Source of the DNA: Chamaecyparis obtusa
Taxonomy: Eukaryota > Streptophyta > Pinopsida > Cupressales > Cupressaceae
Assembly: GCA_027943335.1 (NCBI GenBank)
Contig: BSBK01002798.1
Span: forward strand, 62,001-126,000
Direction: 5' to 3'
DNA: 64,000 nt
Positions 1-11,398 of this stretch are shown in pieces (position 1 is the stretch's first letter; the number at the start of each line of letters is the position of its first letter). A model generated the notes under the pieces. It saw nothing but the letters and a program-made list of their open reading frames with translations. It did not search any database and was not told where the DNA came from. The translations under genes were made by a program, and so were the position numbers.

Positions 1-296
1 TCACAATTTGACTAGTGGAAAATATCTCCTACTTATCAAACATGTTGAATATTTTAATATGAAAATTAAATATGTAAAACAAACAAATTTAAAATACAAT
101 CTTTTAGAACTTTTAATATAATACAAAATAGTAAGAAGCAGTAGCCTCACATCCCATAGATTACCCTATGAATATCATGTAATCACAATAGACGACACAT
201 AAGCCCTGATCATTGACTAATACTCTTAGTGTAAATTCTTCATTTGCTGGAAAATTTAAACAATAAAATGCAAGATAAAACTTGAAATGTCACATG
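1..296. other. AT-rich intergenic DNA, nothing recognised
   Basis: No reading frame, repeat unit or regulatory signal that I can support. It lies beyond the poly(A) end of the SINE that follows. Confidence 0.5.
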
Positions 297-634
297 TTTT
301 TTTGAAGTAAAAGGTGCTTCGTAAAAGTTATTCTCTTGGCATATTCGTTTGGACATCGCATGTTGCATACCTGTCGACCCTTCCAGTGACCACTTCTCAC
401 CATGCATGATTCACTTATAAAGGAAAGGAAAGGTCTTTCTATAGTCCACGACACCAACCATATGTTTTTGGGTCTATATATGGTGACAATGATATGTGAC
501 TACCTTGTACTCCTTGCGGGAGGTACCTAATTGCGATACAAAAGATGTGTACATATCCTACCCCCTTGTGGGATTTGAACTTGTGACCTCTCTTTCAAGA
601 GTACAAGTTCTCTACCACTAGACCAACTTAGGTT
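297..634 (-). repeat. tRNA-derived SINE
   Basis: Read on the minus strand, positions about 634-565 give a tRNA-like head: an A-box-like TGGTCTAGTGGTAGAG and, about 45 nt on, a B-box-like CAAGTTCAAATCCC. The opposite end is a run of seven T on the plus strand (297-303), which is a short poly(A) tail on the element strand. Length is about 335 bp, usual for plant SINEs. The acceptor stem does not pair, so this is not a working tRNA gene. I found no clear TSD. Confidence 0.55.
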
Positions 635-640
635 GTATAA

Positions 641-888
641 AGTGTTCCACCTGCATGTCTTCAATGCAAGAAAATCTATGGTTTTCCTTCCCCTCCCTAC
701 TTATATCGTTCACCTCCTCTCTTGCTCCTCCATTGACAAATCTTCTACTACCCCTTGCAGTATAATTTGAATCTTCCCCAAGATGAAGCAACAATCTCTG
801 AAATGGGTTGTGAGTGGTGGTGATGTCATTGAGCATGGATTTTGAATAGTAGTGGGGAATCATAATATATCTATCATTTCATTTATGA
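641..888. other. Intergenic spacer before the L1 element
   Basis: No coding or repeat signal I can support. It is the left flank of the L1 target site; the open frame on the minus strand here has no recognisable domain. Confidence 0.4.
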
Positions 889-901
889 TCTAGTCATTAA
901 C
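889..901 (+). repeat. L1 target-site duplication, left copy
   Basis: TCTAGTCATTAAC, identical to 7,020-7,032. The next bases differ between the two sides, fixing the element ends to within a base or so. Confidence 0.9.
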
Positions 902-1106
902 AACGGGGCTCTGCAACCGTACGACTCCCGAGGCTAAGGTGTTGAATGCTTCTGCTGTCATACCCTGCAGACCTTGTGGTTCCTCTTTGTTCTCCTTTGT
1001 GGTCTTTTTCACTTTGTGTTTCCCTCTGCTGGGTTTGGTCCTTTGTGTTTTCTTCCTCTTCTTTTTATGTGTGTTCTCTTTGGAGAGTGGTTAGGGTTTT
1101 TTAGGA

Positions 1107-2537
1107 ATGCCTTCGGAGCCAGGTCCTCTTGGCTCCCAGCCTGGTTCATCCATGTGTGAGTCTGGAGCAACTACAGCGAATGATGGAAAATCCTTAAGTA
1201 TGGATATTGATGGAGGTAATGAAATTATTAATGGAGAATGTCAAGATAATAATACCCAAATGTGCCAAGGGGAATCCACTAAGACTAATAATGGGAAGAT
1301 GGAGGACAAGTCGTCATACAAGGAAGTGTTGGCATAACAGTCATGACCTGAGTGTCCGTTGTTTGCTGCTTTCAATGGAGTTTTCCTCGCCAATAAGGAG
1401 CCAACTCGATGGCCTGCAGCCAATGGAGATAGACGAGGTGGGGACATCGCTAAGAATGGCATGGCTAAAGATGGAGAGGGTGGAACTGGTAAGCCCACTC
1501 CCCATGAACTTCGGACTCTCTCACTCTCCCCTAATGAAGATATGATAAAAGCCATTAGGAAGGAACAATTAAGGCTTACAAAATTTGCAATTTTCTTTGT
1601 TTGCTTAGAAAAAGATTCTCTTCCTGCAAGAAATTTTTTTGATGATTGGATTGCACATGTTTGGGGAAAGAAATTAGGTATTCAAGTCAGTTTCTGCAGG
1701 ATGATTCAAAAGGGTTTGTTTGTTGTTTTCTTCAAAACGCATGCCATGTAGGAAAGAGTTCTTAAGAAGAGGCACTGGAATGTGGGTCGGTCCATCTTTA
1801 AAGCTTTGCAATGGTCTACTAAAGGGGAGGTCGAGCAGGTTGTGGCTTGGGTTGTTCCCCATTGGGTGGAGATTAGAAATCTCCATCCTGAATTCTGACC
1901 TTTTATATCCTAGATTGTCCACCCTCTTGGGTCAGTTCTACAAATTGAGGAAGCAAGATATACTTTACCTCATTTGAATGCTAGAATCTTGATGGCCCTC
2001 AAACCAAAACTTGAATTCCTGGATATTATCTTGATGGATTTAGAAGATGAACAGTTTTCTTGGGAAATTGCACTCTTAGGTGATTTAAGTTCTTGTTTCC
2101 ATTGTAAGCAAAATGGTCATTCCAAAAGGGAGTGTTCGGCCTTGCGGGTTCCTCAGAACCCTAAGTTTTCCAGTAAGTTGAATACGAACGATAGAAAGGA
2201 TGGCCCAGAGACTATTGACCATAATAGAGAAAAATATGCTAACATTTCAAAAATCGATGAGACCGGTCCAATGGATGGTAAAAACTCAGGCCCCGAGTTG
2301 AATGTTAACAATGATATAAATACCAGTCAAGACAAAGCGGATAAAGATGTATTTTTATGTATAAATAATCCTTTATTTGATGAAAAGGAGACTATGGGGC
2401 AAAATAAAGTTGCTCTCGAATCCCCAGCCGATTTTCAACCAGGTCCCAATTGTGAGATAAAGTGTGTTAAAAGCTTTGAAAAAATCCCACCCCCCCAAAC
2501 CGAATGCTCAACAATTGGCATTAACATCTATCAGTGA
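1107..2537 (+). pseudogene. L1 ORF1 (nucleic-acid-binding, CCHC) remnant
   Basis: ORF1 of the L1 element, the RNA-binding protein of the retrotransposition particle in this family. The frame starts at the ATG at 1,107 just after the 5' UTR, and continues through several overlapping open pieces in different frames (1,107-1,337; 1,359-1,751; 1,720-1,977; 1,974-2,537), so several indels have accumulated. The last piece carries the zinc knuckle CFHCKQNGHSKREC (Cx2Cx4Hx4C) about 40 residues in, followed by a polar linker, as usual for plant L1 ORF1. Pieces 1,359-1,751 and 1,720-1,977 resemble a DUF4283-like region only weakly. A spacer of about 260 nt separates it from ORF2. Confidence 0.75.
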
Positions 2538-2798
2538 AAAAGTCGCGAGTGTTAGGAGGAATTCCAATGGACCCCTGAATAGAGAGAAGGGATTTTAGGG
2601 AATCTTCCAAGTCAACTGTGGTCACAAATTGCAAAATGAAGTAGCCACACCTGTGGCTGAGGAACCTTTTACTGAAGTTAAGAAGAAGAAAAGAAAGATG
2701 GTTGAAAGAACATCCCTATCTAATGATAGCAGAAACTTTGGGAAGGGAATGCCAAACTATTTTAATAGGCTCTATAAGAACCCCAAAATGTTACCTCA

Positions 2799-5700
2799 AT
2801 GATGCACATACATAGTTGGAATGTGAGAGGGCTAGAGATGTCTGATAGAAAGTATATGGTTAGGAAGTGGTGCAATAAAATTAAAGAAAAAGACATTATA
2901 TGTCTTCAAGAGATTAAGGTTGTTGGCTTCCAAGCCTACACCAGTATGAAATTCATCTGGGACAGAGCTATTGGCTTTCACTCTAATCATCCTAGAGGTA
3001 GAGGTGGCACCACCATTCTAGTTGGACCCCAATGGACTGACAAGATCAATTCAAATGGATCCTCTCCTTGTCACAGAGCATTATGGGTCACATTGAAACA
3101 CAAGGATATTCTGATTGGTGTGTGTAATATCTATGCCCCCAATGACTATAGAGATCGTGCTACCCTATGGGAATGGTTAATTAATGGCCTTCCTAAAGCA
3201 CACTGGGTCTTTATTGGAGATTTTAACATGGTGGAGAGTAGGGAGGATAAGTGTGGTGGCAATGCTCAAGGATGGAAAGGGAATGAGCTATTTTTCTGGT
3301 CTAATTTTAAGAGGAAATTCAGGATTGAAGAGCCCCTCAAGCTTAAGAAGAGTTCCTTCTCAGATATTTGGTTCACATGGTGTAATAACCAATCAGGGCA
3401 GTAGAGAGTCTACTCTAGACTTGGCAGGGTTTATGCAGAAGAGACTATCTTCTCCTTTGAGAAACAGGATGGCAGGGCCCCTATGTGTGTTTCCCCCACT
3501 TCTATGTCAGATCACCACCCAATCTATGTAGTAGTCTCCTTAAAATGTGATGATGGAATTTATCATATTAAGAAAAATAATAGCTTTAAACTAAATACCT
3601 CACTTCTTAGGGATGAGGACAATAATGAGGCTATTAGGATGGTCACCAGTCTATGTAAACTTTGTAATCAAGGATTGAATCAAGTGGACATGTGGAGCCA
3701 TTTAGTGGACTCATGGAGGAATATTTACCAGATTATAGGGAAGCAGAAGGCCATGGTCTGAAACTGGGAAGAGCATACCCTACAGTGTACCCTTAACTCT
3801 TCAAAGAAAGAATTGTAGAATAAGAGATCTGACCCACAATTGGAGGAGAAGATTAAAGAGATTAAGTGCCAGCTTAGGAACTATGAACAATATAAACTTA
3901 ATGGTCAAAAGACCAGGGCCAGGATGAATTGGATGAAAGGTGGTGATAAAGGCTCTAAGTATTCCTTCAATATCATTAGATGCAAACATAAAAGAGAATG
4001 CATTGAAGGCATTCAAATCGATGGGGAAGTCTCTATGGATTCAAATAGTATTAAAGAAGCCTTCTATAACTTCTATAAAAACTTCTTCTCCTCAGAATTA
4101 AGTGACCATAATGCCAAAAAATGGAGGAATGACTCAGGTTGGTCCCCAAAAAAATTCAGGATGTGGAGGCTAATAGACTCAACCTGTCAGCCTCATTGGT
4201 GGAAATTGAAGATGCAATCAAGTCCCTGGCTAATGATAAAGACCCCGGGCCTGATGGACTCCCTTCTGAGTTCTATAAACATAATATAGATTGGGTTGGG
4301 TAGGAATTGTTAGAACTATATGAGGATGCCTTCAAACAAGGCTCCCTGGGTGCTAATATTAACAGGGGTGTTATCAAGCTGCTCCCCAAAGATGGTGACA
4401 AATCTCTTGTTAAAAACTGGAGGCCCATTACACTCCTAAATTTGTCTTATAAGGTTATAGCTAAAGTTCTGGCTAGAAGGCTTGGTAACTTATTGAATGA
4501 TTTTATATCTCCAACTCAGACAGGGTTCATCAAAGGGAGGTTCATCCTTGAAAACCTGATCACCAGTTGGGAAGCCATGCATTGGGCAAAGAGCGAAAAG
4601 CAAAATATAGTCATGCTTTTGTTGGACTTCAAGAAGGCTTATGATAGGATTGAATGGCCTTTTGTTATGGGCATGCTAAAGGCCTTCGGATCACCTCCAT
4701 ACTTTTGTAAATGGATCAGTATACTGCTCACAAACTCTTCTACGGTTATAGATGTAAATGGAGAACTATTTGAAAGCATCACCCTCCAAATATCCATCAC
4801 ACAGGGGTGCCCAATTGGCCCTTCTTTGTTTGTTATTGCTGCAGATGCTCTTTTTTATATACTGACAGGCCCTCAGCTAGGTCCCCCTGTTAGAGGAATT
4901 ACTCTCCCTAATGAGGAATCCCTACTTAATGCCCAATTTGCAGATGATACAACACTGTTTATTATCTTGGAAGAGGATAATTTTGATAACATGCTACATA
5001 GACTGCAGTTCTTTTGCGATGTCTCGGAAGCCAAAGTGGCCCCTCACAATCGTCGGTCATTGGATGGTCATCTGCTCCTCCAGATTGGGTAGTAAGAAAA
5101 GGTTGGAGATGGTTAGGGCCTAATGACATAGTAAGGTACTTGGGCATTCCATTCTCTATTGATCCATCCCTCAAAGAAATGTGGAACTGACTATATGCCA
5201 AGATTGAAAAGAAATACATCAAATGGCAGACACACACATTATCCCTAGCTGGTAGAGTTCAGATTGTTCAAAAAGTTTTGTCAGCTCATCACATATATTT
5301 TTCATCGGCATGGCTATTTTCTAACTACTAGACTAGGCAAATTGAGAGGATTATGAGAGACTTTCTCTGGTCTGACGGCCTTGGCAACAAGAAGAGGCAC
5401 TGTGTCAAATGGCAGTGGTGATGTATGCCAAAAAATAAAGGGGGCCTGGGCATAAGAGATTTGAAAGATTAGGGTATGGCTCTGGCCTCCAAATGGGTTA
5501 CACAAGCAGTGATAGGTGATGAACTGTGGAAGGTTTTGATTCAGAACAACATCAATAAATCAGATATTAAGAGAGGAAAAGCATGGAAAGATGTGCCTCT
5601 TTGGGACAAGTTGATGGGGTCCATGAACTTGTCAGTTTTTGGTTCCAAGGTGTTTCAGTCCATTTGGAAAGCTTGGGTCCAGGTCAAGGATCTTCTCCTA

Positions 5701-6667
5701 TTCAGGGGTGCTAGTGGTGGTCCTCCTACATACTCGATGGTCGATAGATCGATTTGGTGGGGGGTGGAGGCAAATAGCAAGCCTTTGGCTTTAACTCAGC
5801 TGCTCTGCCAAAAATTGGGCTAAGTATGGTAGCTCTACTATGCAGGATGTCTTGATTGACAATCGGCTTGGGGATTGGGAGGAACTATCCAATAAGTACC
5901 ATATCCCTAGCTCATAGAAAAAGACATATTCTATCCTATCTAAGGCTGTGGGTTCTTTTTTTCCTGGCAAATGTATGACCACTAGTCAATTCATGCAGTG
6001 GGTCAAATGGAAGGATGGTAGTGAGTTCCACAAGATCTCTACTAAGCAGATTTATGATATGTTGAAAGATAAAAGTGACATTTTTGAGAGGGTGAACCTT
6101 GGCTAGGGGCTGGATTTCCCGGTATCTAAATGGAAAACCCTTTTAAACTTTTTCTGGCACTCCCCTTGTGAACCTAAGAAATCATGTTTTAGGTGGCTTT
6201 TGCTCTTAAAGAAACTTGTTGTGGGTAACACTCTGCCCCATGATTTAGGAGAACCTATATGGTGTGATTTTTGTTCTATTCCTGAGTCCTATGAGCATTT
6301 ATTTTTCAACTGTGCATATGCCCGGTGTATATGGTCTATCCTCCTTGGGTCTCCGGTTGATTAGAATTGTAAACCTAGGTTGTCTTGGTCTGAAATTCTT
6401 GCCGGTTATGTTGAGTCTTTTGATTTTAAAATGAATTGTTTTTGGTCTACTCTTACTTGTGAAATTCTATGGTTTTTATGGAAAGAGAGGAATAGTGAGA
6501 TTTTCTAGAAGAGAAGGAGATAGCTTACTGAGTTTGGATGTAAACTCACCCATTTTCACATTATGTCATAGGTTGCTACATCCTTAGAGATTTCCAGGGA
6601 CAGGTTTATGATCCTTATGAGAGAAGGCCAGTTGTTGATCCACAAAGACGACATTGTTTCTTTCTAA
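2799..6667 (+). pseudogene. L1 ORF2 (endonuclease-reverse transcriptase) remnant
   Basis: ORF2 of the L1 element, which nicks target DNA and copies the RNA in place. Start is the double ATG at 2,799. The APE-type endonuclease is visible as SWNVRG near the N-terminus, CLQEIK, FIGDFNM near 3,210 and SDHHPI near 3,510. Reverse transcriptase follows: DPGPDGLPSEFYK (about 4,240), WRPITLLN, LLLDFKKAYDR and FADDT (about 4,940; catalytic DD kept). GGLGIRDLK near 5,445 and a zinc-binding zf-RVT-like segment (about 6,130-6,360, WCDFC then HLFFNC) complete it. In-frame stops occur at 3,402 and near 4,300, 5,330, 5,420 and 5,470, and frame shifts near 4,135 and before 5,476. The last codon is TAA at 6,665-6,667. 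Confidence 0.9.
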
Positions 6668-7019
6668 TACTTCTCCATGCACAAGGATATGCTTCGGTAG
6701 AGGGAGCTTGACAGTCTTAACCAATTCATCAAAGATATGCAGCTTGAAGATAGAAGGATGCCAGGACTTGATGCACAAAGCTAGCAAGGGAATTTCCTCT
6801 TTTTGTTCTTGACCAGACTGCAGAGCAGCATATACTCAAAGGATTACAGTCCTCTTTTTGTATTAACAAGCATTAGTTGTATTTAGTCTCTAATATCAGA
6901 ACTTTCGAAATGTTATATATGTAATGATCTGACTTAGTCCTAAGGTTTTGATATGATGTAAAGCTTGTATACCGAGAACTCTGATGTAATCAGTTTATCA
7001 ACTATGTTAATACACAAAA

Positions 7020-7032
7020 TCTAGTCATTAAC
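7020..7032 (+). repeat. L1 target-site duplication, right copy
   Basis: TCTAGTCATTAAC, perfect copy of 889-901, directly after the A-rich 3' end of the L1. Confidence 0.9.
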
Positions 7033-7424
7033 GACCATTGATAGGTGGGCATGAGAACCCCCACAAGTGAAGTATTTATATATATGATCCATCCCTCATT
7101 ACCACACAACCCACTTAAGCCCCTTTGCAATTAATGTCAAATGTTTTGTCCCAATCTTGTTCTGAGATCTCTGTCAAGGATGAGTATTTGGTGTCCATTA
7201 CGTCAACATTATTCACAACTATGTGGATGGGCCCAAATGCTGCCTCCGACTATTTTGGATCCTTTGAGAGATTATGTCCCCTAATGCACCTGTCACAATT
7301 GCTACATGCCCCTTTAGGGTTTGAGATTTTTTTATCTTCCTTCGCCATAGTTAACAAGGTCAAATGTTTGTTTTTTGGAATTGCAAATTGATGCATTTAT
7401 GGTTGATGCTCAGATGTTAGCACT
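7033..7424. other. Intergenic spacer
   Basis: Nothing recognised. An 88-residue open frame at 7,125-7,391 has no domain I know and no coding support beyond its length. Confidence 0.4.
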
Positions 7425-8215
7425 AATGTTGATAGTGTGAATATTATAATATTTGTAATGGTCTAAGAATGAACACAAAAAATTGTTTTGATGGTCATGA
7501 TGGTCATGCTTTTCTATATAAGATTGGCGACGGTTGGATCAAATAATCAACTCTTCGCTTTCAAATAATAATATTATTTCTTAATGGTATAAGAATGAAT
7601 GCATCATATTGCTCTAATGGTCATGCTTCTCTATGCAAGATTGGCGACCGTTGGATCAAACAATCATCTCTTCACTTTCAAATAATATTGTAATGTTATA
7701 GAATGAATGTATTAGATTGATTTGATGGTTGTGCTTTGATTGATGATTGTTGGATCAAATAATCAGATCTTCACTTTCAAATTTAATGATATTTGTAATG
7801 GTATGAGAATGAATGCATCATAATGTTCTAATGGTCATGCATCTCTATGCAAGATTGGTGACCATTGGATCAAACAATCAACTTTATGAGAATGAATGCA
7901 TTAGATTGTTTTGATGGTCATGCTTCTCTATGGAAGCTTGGTGATCATTGGATCAAACAATCAGCTCTTCACTTTCAAATAATAATATTTGTAGCAGTAT
8001 AAGAATGAACACATCAAATTGTTTTGATGATCGTGCTTCTCTATGCAAGATTGACAACCGTTGGATCAAATAATTGGCTCTTCACTTTCAAATAATATTT
8101 ATATTTGTAATGATATAAGAATGAACACATTATATTGCTCTGATGGTCGTGCTTCTTTATGCAAGATTGGTGATTGTTGGATCAAAAAACAAACTCTTCA
8201 CTTTCAAATAATAAA
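7425..8215 (+). repeat. Tandem array, about 115-bp unit, seven copies
   Basis: A degenerate unit is repeated head to tail: 'aatggtataagaatgaa..', a thymine-rich middle with 'tgcttctctatgcaagatt', the anchor TTGGATCAAA, then 'tcttcactttcaaataat'. The anchor falls at 7,534, 7,651, 7,750, 7,865, 7,948, 8,061 and 8,177, giving spacings of 117, 99, 115, 83, 113 and 116 bp; the short ones are deleted copies. Two more units sit at 12,120-12,345, at the head of the second copy of the downstream duplication. No coding role is evident. Confidence 0.85.
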
Positions 8216-9407
8216 CGCCTTCAACGTAAAAATATTTTTTCTTTTGATTTAATAATTTATAAACTTTATAGAAAAATATGGTTCAAGCTTATTTGAAATA
8301 TTTAGTTGATTTAATGTATAATTTCGTGAAAGGTTTTAACAATCCATACCACTTGTACTAATGAAAGGCACACATATTTATGTTTGAATGATCATGCTCA
8401 TATAAAAAATATGACATGTAGAGAAATAAAAGATAAATGAATACAAATAATTTTGTTTAAATAAAATTGATATAATTTAATTAAAAATTGTGACAAATTA
8501 TGTAATATAATTTAAACTTTTAAAAATTAAGAGAAAAGAGTTAGTTAATTTTGATGGTTGATAGAATTGTGTTTATTATTTTAGTCATTATATTTAAATT
8601 ATAATTTAATAATCATTTATATGTAGATGTATTTGAAAAAAATTACATTTGAATGAGGTAGCTTTCAAGATTTATGTAAGGTCAAGTTTGCATCTATGAT
8701 TTTGATTCTATTGATGTGTTCCTAAACTTATAGTCAACAAAATTTTGATAAGCAAAATAAATGTTTGCTTACATTAGTATCTACAAAAAGGACGTACACA
8801 ATGTTTTTGGGATTAGTCAATGCAAGTCTTTAAGAAACTTAACAAGAGACTTATTAGGGGACTTATTATAGATCTTTGAGATGGACTAGACAGTTTTTTT
8901 TGTCGAAGGTGGGAATGTTTGGTGATATTCTTGCAATTGAAACAATTGTTTGATAAGTTTGGTAAGAAATTATGAAATTTTGTTGAATTATAATTTGTTT
9001 TGTAGGTTTGCAAATTTGAACAAGTTGATAGTTTAAATGGCTCAAATCTACACATGAAATAGCATTAAAAATGTCCATATAATTTTTTTCAATTATTTGT
9101 GTGTTTTAGTAGATGTTTGAGAGTAAAAACATGGTGACATGAAACATTTGAGTGTTGTAGAAGGACATGCCAACATTGGTTTGGATAAAAGCACCATCAT
9201 ATCCCCAAACCTATCTATGTTAATCCTTCAATCTTGAATATCACTTAAAATTTTCATTTCACCATCAAAAACATAAAATAGGCTAAAAGTGTTCAATGTA
9301 TCATAATTTCATCCTTGAAAAATATTAATAAAAAATTATAAAGACTTGGGATTGTTGCAAAAAGTAAAATGTTCTTCAATAAATTAATGCAAATTTTTAC
9401 TATAGAC
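8216..9407 (+). repeat. Large tandem duplication, copy 1, left part
   Basis: AT-rich non-coding DNA that aligns almost end to end with 12,346-13,592, with scattered substitutions and small indels. Shared landmarks are 'ttagttgatttaatgtataattt', 'cacttgtactaatgaaaggcac' and 'aaaagcaccatcatatcccc'. It is interrupted at 9,407 by the ORF1-only LINE and resumes at about 11,005. Confidence 0.85.
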
Positions 9408-11004
9408 TGTTGCTGGTGTCCCTCTGTCTGCCCCTACTACTGCTGGTGAAATGCTCCTCCCCGTTGGTGTCGCCCCTGCTCAGCTGGTGTCGGGTGGGTT
9501 TGGGATCTCGGCTGCCAAGGGTTTTGCAATCTCATACGCCGATGTTACTTCTTTTGAAGCGGACATTCTGGGTCCTGGTCCTGCATCTTCTGGGTGTAGG
9601 GGATCCCTTCCCTCTTCCCTTGTGCCTCCCGTACCTGTGAGTAAACCCATTAGGGTTCTTCTTGACTCTAATAATGTAGATGAGATTTTGAAAAATAAGG
9701 AAGACTTCTCTTCCAATGCTGCCATTTTTTGTTTCAGGGGTTTTTGGCCCTCGCTTTCTGACTTGCATGCTTGGATTTCCAAGCCTTGGGAACCCATCTT
9801 AACTGATGTTGTTCAGATTTACCCTATGGCTAGGGGTTTCTTTATTGTTAAGTTTGATAAAGCTGAAGATAGGAATACCATTATGTGTAATAACTATTTT
9901 ATGTGGGAGGAGCGTTTCCCCTGATGGCCAAAGCCTGGTATGCGGGGTTTGATCCTCTTACTGAGTCCTTCAATAAAATTCCCTTATGGGTTAGACTTCT
10001 AAATCTTCCTCTTTATCTCTGGTTAGATTTTGTTCTGGAAGCGGTGGGTGAGGCTATTGGGGATTTCCAAATGGTGGATCTCGATTCCTCTGATATCTTC
10101 AAAACAACTTATGCTCATATTCTTGTGGAGGTTGGCGTCTCCAAGGGTCTTCTTGAGAAGATCACTTTGGCTTCTTCTTCGGTCTCTTGGACACAGACTC
10201 TTGATTATGAGGGTATTCCATTTTGTTGTTGGAAATGCCACATGACTGGTCATCTAGCTGCGTGGTGTGGTTCAGACAAGGTTAAAACAAAGAAAACACC
10301 TACTTGGTGGTCGGGGGTTGCTGCCCATCATTATACGGTCCGTAAAGCCCCTATTATTGGGGGTTCAGATACTATCTCTCCTCCTTCTGATAATGCTTTG
10401 GATGATGCTTCTGTGGAAGTCCCAGATGTCTCTGCTGCTATTGTCATTGTTTTTGATTTGGCCTTGGATCATGCTACTGTTGTCCCTGTCCAGAATGATG
10501 CTGCTAGTTTTATGTTGTCTTCTAGTGCTGCTGGCCAGGATGTTGTCTCTGATTCTGCCATTTTCTTGGATGTTGATGCAGCGTGTTCTTTATCCCATGT
10601 TTCTCCAGTGAGGGTTCAGGGGAATGGTCAGGGTATTATTCCTGCCCCTTTTGGGGTTTCTAATGTTGCCTGCCCTTTTGTGAGCTTATCCACCTCTTTT
10701 GGAGTATAGAAGGCTATTGGTAAGATGGAGGATGGATGGACTACTATGAAGGGAAAGAAATCTAAATTATCCACTCCCTCTTTTGATATGAACTTACGTT
10801 CATATAAGAATGGGCTAAAATGTAAATCTTGATTTCCCTTTGTAGTACTTGGTTTGGGCTTTTGTCCATTTGGTAGGAACTCTGGTTTGTTCCTTTGGTT
10901 TGTTTGGTGGGGCACCACAGATGTTTTGATCTTTTATTGCTATATCTTTTCATGCTCTTGTACAAGGTTTTGGGTCCTTTCAAAACCTTTTTTGTGTAAT
11001 CAAA
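9408..11004 (+). mobile_element. ORF1-only (half-LINE) element, copy A
   Basis: A 1.6-kb insertion whose edges are defined by the uninterrupted paralogue at about 13,585-13,600: 'cagac' joins directly to 'aacgttgttatg' there. It holds one L1-type ORF1 and then about 170 nt of 3' UTR ending CTTTCAAAACCTTTTTTGTG and TAATCAAAAC, with no endonuclease or reverse transcriptase. The same 3' end and protein are found in copies B (35,566-37,077) and C (29,026-29,931). No clean TSD is visible, so the 5' end may be truncated. Confidence 0.8.
9451..10832 (+). pseudogene. DUF4283/CCHC ORF1 of half-LINE copy A
   Basis: L1-type ORF1, expected to bind the element RNA. The first open piece (9,451-9,924) carries the DUF4283 core (FRGFWPSLSDLHAWIS, FFIVKFDKAEDRNT). 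A single-base shift at about 9,920 leads into the second piece (9,903-10,709), with PLWVRLLNLPLYLW, GEAIGDFQMVDLDS and the CCHC knuckle CCWKCHMTGHLAAWC. An Ala/Val/Ser/Asp-rich linker follows. One in-frame TAG (10,707-10,709) precedes the conserved tail DGWTTMKGKK...PSFDMNLRS, ending at TGA 10,830-10,832. With the shift and stop ignored this is one continuous protein of about 460 residues; the copy is only mildly decayed. Confidence 0.85.
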
Positions 11005-11398
11005 ACGTTGTTATGTTGTTTGAATACAATAAAATACGTAGGTACAATAAAGTTTTCTAAATAAAAAACCACTAAAATTATAGACTCAAACATATATACT
11101 TATTGTTCACAAAATTTATCAAGGATATTCAAAAGGAGGGTTGATATTAAGGTCAATGAAGTACTCTAGTGTGTCTGAAGATTGTTTACTAATTTATATA
11201 AGTAAATTTTTGAACTATGGAAAGTGATACTTAAAGAGAGAGGGTGAGAGAGTTTGTGTGTTTAATATCTAAGTGGATGTGGGAGCACAAATAAGGACCT
11301 CAATCAAATTATTTTTTATAAGGAAAAGAGAAAACATGCAAAACATAAAGGAAATGCAATGCATAACTAGTTTAATGAACTACATAAAAATAAGTTTC
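11005..11398 (+). repeat. Large tandem duplication, copy 1, middle part
   Basis: Continuation of the duplicated non-coding segment after the half-LINE insertion. It matches 13,593-13,989 closely ('ttgttcacaaaatttatcaagg', 'gagggttgatattaaggtcaatg', 'ctaagtggatgtgggagcac'). Confidence 0.8.

Larger units (their letters stand above)
902..7019 (+). mobile_element. Full-length L1-type LINE, decayed
   Basis: Non-LTR retrotransposon of about 6.1 kb with the standard plant L1 order: short 5' UTR (902-1,106), ORF1 with a CCHC knuckle, ORF2 with endonuclease, reverse transcriptase and a C-terminal zinc-binding domain, then about 350 nt of 3' UTR ending in an A-rich run. It is bounded by a perfect 13-bp TSD, TCTAGTCATTAAC, at 889-901 and 7,020-7,032, so the insertion is complete at both ends. 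Many stops and at least two frame shifts in ORF2, plus several frame changes in ORF1, show that it is dead. Confidence 0.93.

Noticed and set aside
560..634. tRNA gene on the minus strand
   Set aside because: A- and B-box-like words are present but the acceptor stem does not pair and the sequence continues as a SINE body with a poly(A) tail.
1241..1555. 104-residue minus-strand frame (and similar antisense frames across the L1 and half-LINEs)
   Set aside because: They are shadows of recognised element proteins on the other strand.
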